Numbered from the stretch's first letter, positions 27,398 through 36,682 are shown. The stretch is DNA of 64,000 nt from an uncultured Polaribacter sp. (GCA_943788865.1 CALSRX010000002.1:462779-526778), one strand, 5' to 3'. A program made the numbers and translations. Notes: a model not told the origin generated them from the sequence alone.

Positions 27398-30300
27398 ATG
27401 AAAAATTTAATTCACCTGAAAAAATCAATACTTTTTAAAAGCATTTCGTTTTTATTATTCTTCATTGCCTTATTTCTGTCAAGCAATACCTTCGCTCAAG
27501 AAACAAGATTGCTTAGACAACCAACCATGCATGAAAATCAAATCGCATTTGCTTATGGTGGAGATATTTGGACAACCAATTTATCTAACAACATTACCAA
27601 AAGATTAACAAGTACTCCAGCTATGGAAAGTACTCCTCATTTTTCTCCTGATGGAAAATGGATTGCTTTTACATCAAACAGAAGTGGTTCTTCTGCGGTA
27701 TATGTTGTTTCTGTTAATGGCGGAGAGTCAACAAGACTCACGTGGCATACAAGTCCGGATGTTGCTAGCGGTTGGACAAATGACGGTAAGCATGTTTTGT
27801 TTGCTTCAACTAGAGATACCGCACCTTCTTCTTTTGATAGATTGTATACAGTTTCTGTTGATGGTGGTCCAGCTACAAAAATAATGGAACAATGGGCAAC
27901 TTCTGGATCTTATTCTCCAAATGGAAAACAATTGGTTATTGATAGAATGCGACGTTGGGATGTTGAATGGAGAGACTATCGTGGTGGACAAAATACACCG
28001 CTTATTATTGTAGATTTAAAAACATTAGACGAAACATTAATTCCAAATAATAAAACTACCGACAGACATCCTATCTGGTTAGATGATGTGGTATATTTCC
28101 TTTCAGACAGAACTCACACCTCAAATGTTTGGGCATACAATACCAAAACAAAAGCACTAAACCAAATAACTAAGTTTAACGGAACCGCAGTAAAATCTTT
28201 AAGTGGATATAAAAACACCTTGATTTTTGAACAAGATGGTTATTTACATACACTAGACTTAAAAAACAATAAAACAAAACGATTAAAAGTTTCTGTGAAA
28301 GGAGATTTTCCTTGGACAGCAACCAAATGGGAAAACGTAAATGATAGAGTAGACTTTGCTAGCATTTCTCCTAATGGAAAAAGAGTGGTAATGGCATCTC
28401 GTGGAGACATCTTTACAGCTCCAGTTGAATTTGGTGATTCTAGAAACATAACACAAACTTCTGGTACTGCAGACAGAGCCCCAATTTGGTCTCCAAAAGG
28501 AGATAAAATTGCATGGTTTTCTGATGCAAACGGAAAAAATTATGCATTGCATATTACCAATCAAGATGGAACAGCAAAAACAGATGTTATTTCTATTGGC
28601 ATCTCTAAAATGGCTTGGGAGCCAACATGGTCTCCAGACGGAAAACACATTGCTTTTGTAGATGATGACACCCGTATTAGAGTGATCAACTTAGAAAAAA
28701 AATCGATACAAACTATTGATAATGCTGGTACTAACTTAGAACGTGGAAGAATGGGTATTACTTGGGCTCCAGATTCAAACTGGTTAGCTTATGCTAAAGC
28801 CGGAGATAATGGCCTAAAACAAATTAAAGTTTGGTCATTAGAATCAACTAAAGTTACAGCAATTACAGATCCTTTTGCAGATTCATTTTCTCCTGCTTGG
28901 GATTTAGATCACAAACACATGTATTTTCTTGCAAGTACAGATGTAGCATTGCGCTCGGGATGGGCAAATACTAGCTCTATGACAGCTAGACCAAATTATG
29001 CAGCCTATGTGATCAATCTTACAAAAAAAGACGACTCGCCTTTTAAACCAAAGAGTGATGAAGAAAAAGTAAAAGAAGAAAAATCAGAAGACAAGAAAGA
29101 CGACAAAGCAAAAAGCAAAAAACCAGCAACTAAAAAAGTGGTTATTGATTTTGATGGAATAGCTCGTAGAATAATGGCGTTACCACTAAGAGGTAATTAC
29201 AACAGTATTATTGCTGGTCAAAGTGGATTTGCATTTATTAGTGAAGGGGCAACCCTACATAAATTTGATTTAAAGAAATTAAAAGCTGTAGAATTTGGAA
29301 AAGGATTAAGAGTTTCTGCTATTTCAACCAATGGAAAACACATGGTTGTAAGAGCTGGTAGAACTTGGAAGGTTGCAAACACTTCTGGACCAAATGCAAA
29401 AGCGGCAAAAACATTGAAATTAGATTTTAACATGAAGCTAAACAGAATTAGCGAATGGAACCAAATGTTTGAAGAAGCTTGGCGTTACGAACGTGATTAT
29501 TTTTATGACCCAGGAATGCACGGTAGAGATTGGAACAAAGTGTATAAACGTTACGCTCCATTAATTCCGTTTGTAAAACACAGAGCCGACTTAAACTATA
29601 TTTTAGATCAAGTAAACGGTGAATTATCTGTTGGTCATAGTTTTGTTGGTGGTGGAGATTTTCCAACAATAGACAGAGCAAAAGGCGGATTGTTAGGCGC
29701 TGATTTCACTGCAAGACAAGGCAAATGGCAAATCAAAAGAATTTATACTTCTGAAAGTTGGAATCCAGGATTAAATGGTCCTTTAGATCAACCTGGAATG
29801 AACATCAAAGCTGGACATTATTTAGTAGGAATCAACAATCAAGAAATTACGGATAAAGACAATATTTATAAATATTTAGATGGCACAACAGGCAAACAAA
29901 CCACACTTCATATCAACTCTAAGCCCTCTTTTGAAGGTGCTTGGAAAGAAATTGTAAAACCTATTAGAAGCGAAAATTCGTTACGTCAAAGAACATGGGT
30001 AGAAGACAATAGAAGAATGGTTGATAAATTATCAGGCGGAAGATTAGGATATGTTTGGGTGCCAAACACGGGTGGACCGGGATTTGTATCATTCAATCGA
30101 TATTATTTTGCACAACAAGATAAAGAAGGAGCTGTAATTGATGAGCGTTTTAATGGTGGTGGATTATTAGATGACTATATGGTAGATCTAATGACTCGTA
30201 AACCAAGAGCAGCACTAACCAATGAAGTTCCGAATGGAAAACCAATGCGTTTACCAGCAGGGGTTATGGGACCAAAAGTATTGTTGATTAACGAACTTGC

Positions 30301-30649
30301 TGGTTCTGGAGGAGATTTTTTCCCATGGGTGTTTAGACAACAAAAAGCTGGATTGTTAATTGGAGCTACAACTTGGGGTGGATTGGTAAAATCTTCTACA
30401 CATTACAGTTTGATTGATGGTGGTTCTTTAACGGCTCCAGACAATGCCGTATTTGATCCAGCAACAAATACTTGGGTTGCAGAAAACAAAGGAGTTGCAC
30501 CAGATATTGCAGTAAGGCAAGATGCTAAATCATTAGAACAAGGAATAGACCCACAGTTAGAAAGAGCTGTTAAAGAGTTATTGTCTCAATTAAAAGGTAA
30601 AAAAGACATAACACCTCCGCAATTTTCTAGACCAACAAAAAACAATTAA
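27398..30649 (+). CDS. Tricorn-like S41 family serine peptidase
   Basis: 1083 residues. Signal peptide (about 1-33, cleaved at FAQ); a PD40/TolB-like beta-propeller at about 40-540 with repeats such as ESTPHFSPDGKWIAFTSN and APIWSPKGDKIAWFSD; a Lys/Glu/Asp-rich linker at about 541-578; the tricorn C1 helical region (EAWRYERDYFYDPGMHGRDW); a PDZ domain near 760-850 (GHYLVGINNQEI); and the S41 catalytic domain with the nucleophile serine in NELAGSGGDFF (Ser970). It would cut peptides in the periplasm to short products. 30 bases after the aminotransferase gene; a hairpin separates it from the deacylase gene. Confidence 0.93.
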   Translation: MKNLIHLKKSILFKSISFLLFFIALFLSSNTFAQETRLLRQPTMHENQIAFAYGGDIWTTNLSNNITKRLTSTPAMESTPHFSPDGKWIAFTSNRSGSSAVYVVSVNGGESTRLTWHTSPDVASGWTNDGKHVLFASTRDTAPSSFDRLYTVSVDGGPATKIMEQWATSGSYSPNGKQLVIDRMRRWDVEWRDYRGGQNTPLIIVDLKTLDETLIPNNKTTDRHPIWLDDVVYFLSDRTHTSNVWAYNTKTKALNQITKFNGTAVKSLSGYKNTLIFEQDGYLHTLDLKNNKTKRLKVSVKGDFPWTATKWENVNDRVDFASISPNGKRVVMASRGDIFTAPVEFGDSRNITQTSGTADRAPIWSPKGDKIAWFSDANGKNYALHITNQDGTAKTDVISIGISKMAWEPTWSPDGKHIAFVDDDTRIRVINLEKKSIQTIDNAGTNLERGRMGITWAPDSNWLAYAKAGDNGLKQIKVWSLESTKVTAITDPFADSFSPAWDLDHKHMYFLASTDVALRSGWANTSSMTARPNYAAYVINLTKKDDSPFKPKSDEEKVKEEKSEDKKDDKAKSKKPATKKVVIDFDGIARRIMALPLRGNYNSIIAGQSGFAFISEGATLHKFDLKKLKAVEFGKGLRVSAISTNGKHMVVRAGRTWKVANTSGPNAKAAKTLKLDFNMKLNRISEWNQMFEEAWRYERDYFYDPGMHGRDWNKVYKRYAPLIPFVKHRADLNYILDQVNGELSVGHSFVGGGDFPTIDRAKGGLLGADFTARQGKWQIKRIYTSESWNPGLNGPLDQPGMNIKAGHYLVGINNQEITDKDNIYKYLDGTTGKQTTLHINSKPSFEGAWKEIVKPIRSENSLRQRTWVEDNRRMVDKLSGGRLGYVWVPNTGGPGFVSFNRYYFAQQDKEGAVIDERFNGGGLLDDYMVDLMTRKPRAALTNEVPNGKPMRLPAGVMGPKVLLINELAGSGGDFFPWVFRQQKAGLLIGATTWGGLVKSSTHYSLIDGGSLTAPDNAVFDPATNTWVAENKGVAPDIAVRQDAKSLEQGIDPQLERAVKELLSQLKGKKDITPPQFSRPTKNN

Positions 30650-30654
30650 AAATT

Positions 30655-30684
30655 AATCCTCGAAATAACATATTTCGAGGATTT
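30655..30684 (+). terminator. Hairpin between the S41 peptidase and deacylase genes
   Basis: Inverted repeat AATCCTCGAAATA / TATTTCGAGGATT with a short loop just after the S41 stop. The following bases are only moderately T-rich, so it may be a weak terminator or an mRNA-stabilising hairpin. Confidence 0.6.
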
Positions 30685-30697
30685 AAATTATGCTACT

Positions 30698-32224
30698 TTG
30701 AAAAAAATAACATCATTTCTAGTAATAGTATTCGTTGTATTTCAGTTTTCAAGTTGTAAAACTGAACCTACAATTAACTCTGTAGACATTGCCATTATTA
30801 ATGGTAAAATTTTAGACGGAACTGGTGAAAAAGCCTACAATTCATCCATTTACATTAATGGAGATAGTATCGTTTATATTGGCAACATTCAAAATCCTAA
30901 TTTAAAAATTGGTAAAACAATAGACGCTAAAGGGAAATTTGTGAGTCCGGGTTTTATCGATTTACATGCGCATGGAAATCCGTTAAAAACTCCAGATTTT
31001 GAAAATTTTTTAGCAATGGGAGTTACCAGTATTGTATTGGGACAAGATGGCTCTAGTGCAAATGTGAAAGATTTAAAAGCCTATTTAAATTCTGTTAGTC
31101 AGCAGAATTTAGGGGTTAACATCATGGAGTTTGTTGGACATGGAACCTTACGAAATCTTGCGGATATTGGTGTAAAAAGTAAAATTTCTGCTACTGAATT
31201 AGAAAGTCTAAAAAGCATTTTAAAAGAACAATTAACATACAGTTTTGGACTCTCAACTGGTTTAGAATATGCTCCAGGATTATACGCAGAAGAAAGTGAA
31301 TTGATGGCATTGGCAAAAATTGTACGAGAACAAGATAAAATTATTATGAGTCATATGCGAAATGAAGATGATGATGAACTCATAAAATCTATCAACGAAT
31401 TAGCCAAACAAGGAAAACATGCCAGAGTACATATTGCCCACTTAAAATCGGTATATGGAAAAGGTGCTCAGCGTGCATTAGCAATTTTAGATAGCATTAA
31501 AGAAATTAGAAAATCTGGAGTAGCACTTACTGCTGATGTGTATCCGTATATGGCAAGTTATACAGGAATTTCAATTGTTTTTCCGGATTGGTCTAAAACC
31601 GCAAAGCAATTTGCCATTGCAAAACGTGATAGAAAAAAAGAACTAGAAACTTTTATTAGAAATAAAGTGAATTTGCGAAATGGGCCAGAAGCTACATTGT
31701 TAGGTACAGTTCCATATACCGGAAAAACCTTGGCCGAAGCTGCGGCTTCAAAAAACAAACCCTTTGAAAAATTCGTCGTAGAAGATTTGGGTCCACAAGG
31801 GTCCTCTGCAGCTTATTTTGTAATGAATAAAGAATTGCAAGAAACCTTAATACAAGACGATTTAGTAGGTATTTGTTCTGATGGAAGTAAAACAGGTTTT
31901 CATCCACGTGGACATGGAACTTTTGCAAAAGTGATTGAAAATTATGTTGTACAAGACAGCCTTTTAAGTTTAGAAAAAGCTGTGCAAAAAATGACTTCTT
32001 ATGCTGCTGATATTTTACAATTAAAAGATAGAGGCGTTTTACAAGTTGGGAAAAAAGCTGACATACTAATTTTTGATCCAAAGAATGTAAAAGCAACTGC
32101 CACGTATGTAAACCCACACCAACTAGCTCAAGGATTTGACATGGTTTTGGTAAACGGAAAAGTGGCTAGAGAAAACCAACAATTGAAAACAGTGTTAAGC
32201 GGAAAAGTATTGTTGCCAAACTAA
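30698..32224 (+). CDS. N-acyl-D-amino-acid deacylase family amidohydrolase, lipoprotein
   Basis: 508 residues from a TTG start that gives a good lipoprotein signal (MKKITSFLVIVFVVFQFSSC). Amidohydrolase metal site HxH in IDLHAHGNP (His90, His92), then GLSTGLEYAPGLYAEESEL, SHMRNEDDDE, ARVHIAHLKSV, LTADVYPYMASYT and ICSDGSKTGFHPRGHGTFAKVIENYV, the block order of D-aminoacylases. It removes the acyl group from N-acyl-D-amino acids. No ATG lies in frame nearby. It ends an exported cluster with two peptidases and a PLP enzyme; the presence of a D-specific enzyme suggests the cluster handles peptides with D-residues, such as cell-wall fragments. Confidence 0.9.
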   Translation: MKKITSFLVIVFVVFQFSSCKTEPTINSVDIAIINGKILDGTGEKAYNSSIYINGDSIVYIGNIQNPNLKIGKTIDAKGKFVSPGFIDLHAHGNPLKTPDFENFLAMGVTSIVLGQDGSSANVKDLKAYLNSVSQQNLGVNIMEFVGHGTLRNLADIGVKSKISATELESLKSILKEQLTYSFGLSTGLEYAPGLYAEESELMALAKIVREQDKIIMSHMRNEDDDELIKSINELAKQGKHARVHIAHLKSVYGKGAQRALAILDSIKEIRKSGVALTADVYPYMASYTGISIVFPDWSKTAKQFAIAKRDRKKELETFIRNKVNLRNGPEATLLGTVPYTGKTLAEAAASKNKPFEKFVVEDLGPQGSSAAYFVMNKELQETLIQDDLVGICSDGSKTGFHPRGHGTFAKVIENYVVQDSLLSLEKAVQKMTSYAADILQLKDRGVLQVGKKADILIFDPKNVKATATYVNPHQLAQGFDMVLVNGKVARENQQLKTVLSGKVLLPN

Positions 32225-32336
32225 TTAAGTTTGTTTCTAAACTCCATTTTCGATAACTTCGCTAACTCTGAATATAGTTCATTAAAACGGAACCATATTC
32301 TTTACATTAGGCAAAATATATCAGACTTAATAGAAT

Positions 32337-33224
32337 ATGAATTTATTAAATAAACTTTACAAAATTTTTCTATCTGAGTGCGCCAAAAGGCGGATTGAAA
32401 AAACAATACTCTATGTTGCGTTATTTGGCTTTTTCATCCACTTAATTTTAATTTACTTGTCAAAATTCGGTATAGTAAATTTGTCTTTAGAATCGGAATT
32501 ATTTAAAAATCCAATATCTGCAATTTACACACCATTCTCATTTATACTTGTTTATGAAGTTTACTTATTAATCTATTATTTACCAAAGTCATTTACCACC
32601 TACATAACTAAACAGTATGAAATTATAACTCTTATAATTATCCGAAAATTATTTAAAGATTTATCTGCTCTTGAACTGTCATCAGATTGGTTTCAAATAA
32701 AAGGAGATTTGCAATTCACCTATGATATCTTGGCATCAGTTATTCTTTTCTATCTGATTTTTCAGTTTCAAAAACAAGGAATGCAAAAATCAACGCAACA
32801 AAAGGACAATAAACTAAAAATTGAAAGATTCATACATAGAAAGAAAATAATTGCCGTTGCTCTGGTTCCGATTTTTTTTATGATGGCTTTAGTTACACTT
32901 TTGAATTGGACTTCAGATGTTTCTCTTGCTTCTAATGACCTACCTAGTTTTGAAACAATTAATAATTTATTCTTTGATGAATTTTTTACTGTACTAATAT
33001 TAGTGGATGTCGTTCTTCTGTTAATTTCCTTCTTTTACACCGATAAATTTCACAAAATAATTAGAAATTCCGGATTTGTAGTTTCAACGATTTTAATTCG
33101 TATGTCATTCGGAGTAAGCGGATTAATTAGTACAATTTTAATTGTAGTAGCTGTTCTGTTTGGATTGGCAATAATAATAATCCATAATAAATATGAAAAA
33201 AATACTTTGCCTAACACCGTATAA
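32337..33224 (+). CDS. Membrane protein of unknown function, cassette-like
   Basis: 295 residues with about six to seven predicted helices: approximately 22-44, 58-80, 125-145, 168-190, 215-235, 245-270. Between them are a Lys/Gln-rich cytoplasmic stretch (about 145-168) and a Pro-Asn-rich end (NTLPNTV). It has no recognised family and no catalytic motif; a channel-like helical arrangement (YEIITLIIIRKLFKDLS) is only suggestive. Codons are even more AT-rich than neighbours by eye. The stop codon TAA at 33222-33224 lies inside the left arm of a large imperfect palindrome, exactly as in integron gene cassettes. No operon partners: rsmG is convergent. Confidence 0.65.
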   Translation: MNLLNKLYKIFLSECAKRRIEKTILYVALFGFFIHLILIYLSKFGIVNLSLESELFKNPISAIYTPFSFILVYEVYLLIYYLPKSFTTYITKQYEIITLIIIRKLFKDLSALELSSDWFQIKGDLQFTYDILASVILFYLIFQFQKQGMQKSTQQKDNKLKIERFIHRKKIIAVALVPIFFMMALVTLLNWTSDVSLASNDLPSFETINNLFFDEFFTVLILVDVVLLLISFFYTDKFHKIIRNSGFVVSTILIRMSFGVSGLISTILIVVAVLFGLAIIIIHNKYEKNTLPNTV

Positions 33225-33340
33225 AATTAATTGCTGGTATTAGCCTATTTACGAAAGTCCTAGCGGGCTTTCTACCTGTGATTTATTTGCTAAATTTAGT
33301 GATTAGAACACGCAACTAATCTTATACAAACACGTTAGCG
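33209..33340. repeat. attC-like large imperfect palindrome
   Basis: The left arm begins with GCCTAAC (a match to the R'' core RYYYAAC) and continues with TATAAAATTAATTGC (33220-33234); the right arm contains GCAACTAATCTTATA (33312-33326) and ends GTTAGCG. The arms pair over CTAAC/GTTAG and TATAAnATTAnTTGC, with unpaired bases between the two boxes, and the middle holds a small hairpin GAAAGTCC / GGGCTTTC (33253-33272). The last two bases of the right core deviate from GTTRRRY. This architecture (core sites, bulges, variable terminal structure, ORF stop inside the arm) is that of an integron attC site. No integrase or second site is in the window. Similar elements exist scattered in flavobacterial genomes from memory. 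Confidence 0.6.
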
Positions 33341-33351
33341 AAACACTAATT

Positions 33352-33981
33352 TTACCCTTTAAATTTCATGGGTAAATGCACTACTTTTTTGGTTTCAAAA
33401 AAGTCTTCTTCAAAGTAGTTTGGTAAATCGTAAATGGTTGCAGAAGTATACAATGCTAATTCTTCAGACAAATCGCCCCCTTTTAAATATAAGATTCCGT
33501 TTTTTAAATCGTGCTGTTGATTTTTAAGAATTTTACCTTTTGTCCAACGTACAAAAGTTTCCATTTGTGCTACTGCTCTACTTATAATAAAATCGTATTG
33601 TTCTTTAACTTCTTCAACTCTTCCGTGAGTTGTTTTTACATTTTCTAAACCCAACCCTGCAACCACTTCATCAACCACTTTTATTTTTTTACCAATAGAA
33701 TCTACCAAATGAAACTGCGTTTCTGGAAATAAAATCGCCAATGGAATTCCTGGAAATCCACCACCCGTTCCAACATCCATCACTTTAGAACCGGGTTTAA
33801 AAGAAATTACTTTTGCAATCCCTAATGAATGTAATACATGTCGCAAATACAATTCGTCTATGTCTTTTCGAGAAACTACATTGATTTTCAGGTTCCAATC
33901 TTTGTATAATTCCTGCAATTTTGTAAATTGCTCCAATTGAATTTCAGTTAAATTGGGAAAGTATTTTTGAATGATTTCCAT
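33352..33981 (-). CDS. rsmG: 16S rRNA (guanine(527)-N7)-methyltransferase
   Basis: Methylates G527 of 16S rRNA with SAM. 209 residues, normal length. Signatures: the GidB N-terminal WNLKINVVSRKD region near 30, LRHVLHSLGIAK, SAM-binding VMDVGTGGGFPGIPLAI near 66-82, HLVDSIGKKIKVV, and FIISRAVAQMETFVRW near 131-145. Start ATG at 33981. Single gene with a TAnnTTTG box upstream and divergent to the desaturase. Confidence 0.96.
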   Translation of the reverse strand: MEIIQKYFPNLTEIQLEQFTKLQELYKDWNLKINVVSRKDIDELYLRHVLHSLGIAKVISFKPGSKVMDVGTGGGFPGIPLAILFPETQFHLVDSIGKKIKVVDEVVAGLGLENVKTTHGRVEEVKEQYDFIISRAVAQMETFVRWTKGKILKNQQHDLKNGILYLKGGDLSEELALYTSATIYDLPNYFEEDFFETKKVVHLPMKFKG

Positions 33982-33998
33982 AAAAAAGGGTTATTGCG

Positions 33999-34006
33999 CA
34001 AAAATA
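33999..34006 (-). promoter_or_regulatory. -7 box for rsmG
   Basis: The minus strand reads TATTTTTG, a TAnnTTTG match, 17 bases before the rsmG ATG; TTG trinucleotides lie at several possible -33 positions. Confidence 0.4.
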
Positions 34007-34073
34007 GTGATTTGTTAACAAACAATTGGCAACAAAAACTGACGTTTATCATATAAACAAAAAACAAAAAGCA

Positions 34074-34081
34074 TATTTTTG
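34074..34081 (+). promoter_or_regulatory. -7 box for the desaturase gene
   Basis: TATTTTTG, a TAnnTTTG match, ends 22 bases before the ATG at 34104. It rules out the longer reading frame that would start at 34026. Confidence 0.45.
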
Positions 34082-34103
34082 TAGATTACAAATAAACAAC
34101 TAC

Positions 34104-35198
34104 ATGAAAACCATAAATTTTTCAAGAATTGATAAAGCTAAATTTTTTAGAACGTTAAACAAACGTGTCAATTCATATTTTAAAGAAAACAATATTAAAC
34201 GTACTGGGAATTGGAAATTATATTCAAAAGCAATTATTATGTTTTCGCTATTCTTAGTTCCTTTTATTTTAATCTTAACTGTTTCTATGCCACAATGGGT
34301 AATGGCTCTTCTAATGGTTGTTACAGGAATTGGGATGGCAGGAGTTGGAATGAACGTAATGCATGATAGCAATCATGAGTCTTTTTCTAGCAAAAAATGG
34401 GTAAACAAATTGATGGGAAGTAGTATTTATATTCTTGCTGGAAATGTGTACAATTGGAAAGTGCAACACAATGTACTACACCATACATTTACCAATGTAA
34501 AAGATCATGATGAAGATATAGATGCAGGTAGAATCATTCGTTTTTCACAACATGCCAAATGGTTTCCTATTCATAAATTCCAAAAATATTATTCAATTTT
34601 CTTATATGGATTGTTGACTATCAACTGGGCAATAACGACAGACATTAAACAAATGCGCAACTATTTAAAGCGTAAATTATCTTATGGTAAATTTCCAAAC
34701 CCTAAAGTAGAATGGACTAAATTGATCATCTCTAAAGTTGTGTATTATGCACTTTGGATTGTATTACCTCTTTTGGTTTTAGACATTGCGTGGTGGAAAG
34801 TTATTATCGGGTTTTTTGTAATGCATTATACAGCTGGAATGATTTTAAGCTTGGTATTTCAATTAGCACATATTGTTCCTAAAACAACAATGCCTGTGCC
34901 AGATAAAGATGGAAATTTAGAACATACTTGGGCGGTACATCAATTGTATACTACATCTAATTTTGCGCCTAGCAACTGGATTGTAAATTTTTATACTGGT
35001 GGATTAAATCATCAAGTAGAGCATCATATTTTTCCGAATATTTCTCATGTTCATTATGATAAATTAGCTAAAATAGTTAAGGAAACAGCAAAGGAATTTA
35101 ATTTACCTTATAACGAATACCAAACTACTAGAAGAGCTATTATAGAGCATTTTAAACATTTAGGAAATTTGGGAAAACACCCACATGTAGTCGCATAA
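34104..35198 (+). CDS. Membrane fatty acid (acyl-CoA/acyl-lipid) desaturase
   Basis: 364 residues from the ATG at 34104 (MKTINFSRIDKAKFFRTLN). Introduces a double bond in fatty acyl chains, di-iron enzyme. Three histidine boxes: HDSNH near 90 (MNVMHDSNHESF), HNVLHH near 128 (KVQHNVLHHTF) and HQVEHH near 300 (GLNHQVEHHIFPNISHVHY). About four transmembrane helices surround them. Box 3 with H/QxxHH and the NVYNWKVQHN segment fit the linoleoyl-CoA (delta-6-like) desaturase family. In cold-adapted flavobacteria such enzymes maintain membrane fluidity; that link is inference. No other lipid gene is adjacent. Confidence 0.92.
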   Translation: MKTINFSRIDKAKFFRTLNKRVNSYFKENNIKRTGNWKLYSKAIIMFSLFLVPFILILTVSMPQWVMALLMVVTGIGMAGVGMNVMHDSNHESFSSKKWVNKLMGSSIYILAGNVYNWKVQHNVLHHTFTNVKDHDEDIDAGRIIRFSQHAKWFPIHKFQKYYSIFLYGLLTINWAITTDIKQMRNYLKRKLSYGKFPNPKVEWTKLIISKVVYYALWIVLPLLVLDIAWWKVIIGFFVMHYTAGMILSLVFQLAHIVPKTTMPVPDKDGNLEHTWAVHQLYTTSNFAPSNWIVNFYTGGLNHQVEHHIFPNISHVHYDKLAKIVKETAKEFNLPYNEYQTTRRAIIEHFKHLGNLGKHPHVVA

Positions 35199-35222
35199 CA
35201 AAACTAGCCTCAGAATTATAGA

Positions 35223-36410
35223 ATGTCACATCCTTTATCAGACAGAATTAACAGCTTACCTGTTTCAGAAACTTTGGCAATGGCTGCTAAAGCAAGAGAA
35301 TTAAAGTTAGCAGGAAAAGATATTATTAGTTTAAGTTTGGGTGAACCAGATTTTAATACTCCAGATTTCATTAAAGATGCTGCTATTGAAGCAATCAATC
35401 AGAATTACAATTCTTATACTCCAGTTGATGGATATGTAGAATTAAAAGAAGCTATCTGTGTAAAATTTAAACGCGATAACGATTTAGAATATGCACCAAA
35501 TCAAATTGTAGTTTCTACCGGTGCTAAACAATCTATTGCCAATGTTGCACAGGTGTTATTAAATCCTGGTGATGATGTTTTATTGCCCGCCCCTTATTGG
35601 GTAAGCTATTCTGCAATCGCTACTTTATGTGAAGCAAATTTCATAGAAATACCTTCTACTATTGAAACAGACTTTAAAATAACTCCAGCACAATTAGAAG
35701 CTTCGATTACTCCAAAAACAAAGATGATATTCTTTAATTCGCCAAATAATCCTAGCGGAACTATTTATACCGAACAAGAATACAGAGCGTTGGCAAAAGT
35801 GTTAGAAAAACATCCACAGATCTTTATTTTATCTGATGAAATTTATGAGCATATCAATTATGGATCAAAACCGTTTAGTTTTGCTGCTATTGAAAACATG
35901 TACGACAGAACAATTACAGTGAATGGTTTGGCAAAAGCATTTGCAATGACTGGTTGGAGAGTTGGTTATATTGGTGCTCCAGAATGGATTGCTAAAGCTT
36001 GTACAAAAATGCAAGGACAAATTACTTCAGGAACCAATTGTATTGCGCAAAGAGCTGCTATTACAGCGGTATTAGCTCCGGTTTCTAAAGTTCAGTTTAT
36101 GGTTGATGAGTTTCAAAAACGTAGAGACATGGTTCTTGAACTACTTAGAGAAATTGACGGGTTTAAATTAAATATTCCTGCTGGAGCGTTTTATGTTTTT
36201 CCAGATGTTTCTGCCTTTTTTGGAAAAAAAATTAAAGGAAAAACAATACAAACTGCAAACGATTTTTCTATGTTCTTATTAGAAGAAGCAAACGTTGCAA
36301 CAGTAACTGGTGAAGCTTTTGGAGCTCCAAACTGTGTACGTTTATCGTATGCTGCATCTGTAGAACAACTAAAAGAAGCAATCAAAAGAATAAAAGAAGT
36401 GTTAAGTTAA
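35223..36410 (+). CDS. PLP-dependent aminotransferase, class I (aspartate aminotransferase-like)
   Basis: 395 residues starting MSHPLSDRINSLPVSETLAMAAKARELK. Fold type I motifs: SLSLGEPDFNTPDF near 38-51, NSYTPVDGY, FNSPNNPSGTIYTEQEY near 174-190, SDEIYEHI near 203, the Schiff-base lysine in VNGLAKAFAMTGWRVGY near 237, and VRLSYAASVEQL near the end. These fit the prokaryotic aspartate aminotransferase (AspC/PatA type), linking oxaloacetate/glutamate to aspartate. It follows the desaturase on the same strand by 24 bases and is followed by a terminator. Exact substrate preference cannot be read from sequence. Confidence 0.92.
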   Translation: MSHPLSDRINSLPVSETLAMAAKARELKLAGKDIISLSLGEPDFNTPDFIKDAAIEAINQNYNSYTPVDGYVELKEAICVKFKRDNDLEYAPNQIVVSTGAKQSIANVAQVLLNPGDDVLLPAPYWVSYSAIATLCEANFIEIPSTIETDFKITPAQLEASITPKTKMIFFNSPNNPSGTIYTEQEYRALAKVLEKHPQIFILSDEIYEHINYGSKPFSFAAIENMYDRTITVNGLAKAFAMTGWRVGYIGAPEWIAKACTKMQGQITSGTNCIAQRAAITAVLAPVSKVQFMVDEFQKRRDMVLELLREIDGFKLNIPAGAFYVFPDVSAFFGKKIKGKTIQTANDFSMFLLEEANVATVTGEAFGAPNCVRLSYAASVEQLKEAIKRIKEVLS

Positions 36411-36432
36411 ATAGCAACTTCTTATCCGCATT

Positions 36433-36463
36433 AAAATCTCACTTTGCTAAAGGTGAGATTTTT
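36433..36463 (+). terminator. Rho-independent terminator after the aminotransferase gene
   Basis: Stem AAAATCTCAC / GTGAGATTTT with a short AT-rich inner loop and a T5 tail. It can also end transcription of the small minus-strand gene. Confidence 0.85.
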
Positions 36464-36466
36464 CTA

Positions 36467-36682
36467 TTATAATAGGATAACTACCAAGATAATGGCAAAG
36501 AATGATAATTGTAAAACTGTCCCTGTTTTACTTTGAAGTTTCTCGTGACTATTTAAGATTGAAGATTTAATTTGAGATAAAGATTTTCTCTTCATTTCAC
36601 TAATGTTCTGTTTAATTTCTTGCTTATAAGCAGAAGTTAAAATTCCTCTTTCGATGACTCGTGGATGTGATGCTAATTTCAT
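36467..36682 (-). CDS. Small tail-anchored hypothetical protein
   Basis: 71 codons, ATG start. The N-terminal 50 residues are hydrophilic and Ser/Lys-rich, helical in appearance, and the last ~18 residues (QLSFFAIILVVILL) form one hydrophobic helix, giving a tail-anchored or single-pass protein. The frame fills the gap between two terminator-like features and no overlapping gene competes, so it is more likely real than chance, but no family is recognised. Upstream (36683-36832) is AT-rich with no clear TAnnTTTG box. Confidence 0.5.
   Translation of the reverse strand: MKLASHPRVIERGILTSAYKQEIKQNISEMKRKSLSQIKSSILNSHEKLQSKTGTVLQLSFFAIILVVILL

Noticed and set aside
28283..28648. 121-codon antisense frame inside the tricorn-like peptidase
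   Set aside because: Cys/Phe/Ser-rich composition typical of antisense shadows, no signal or motif, fully inside a clear gene.
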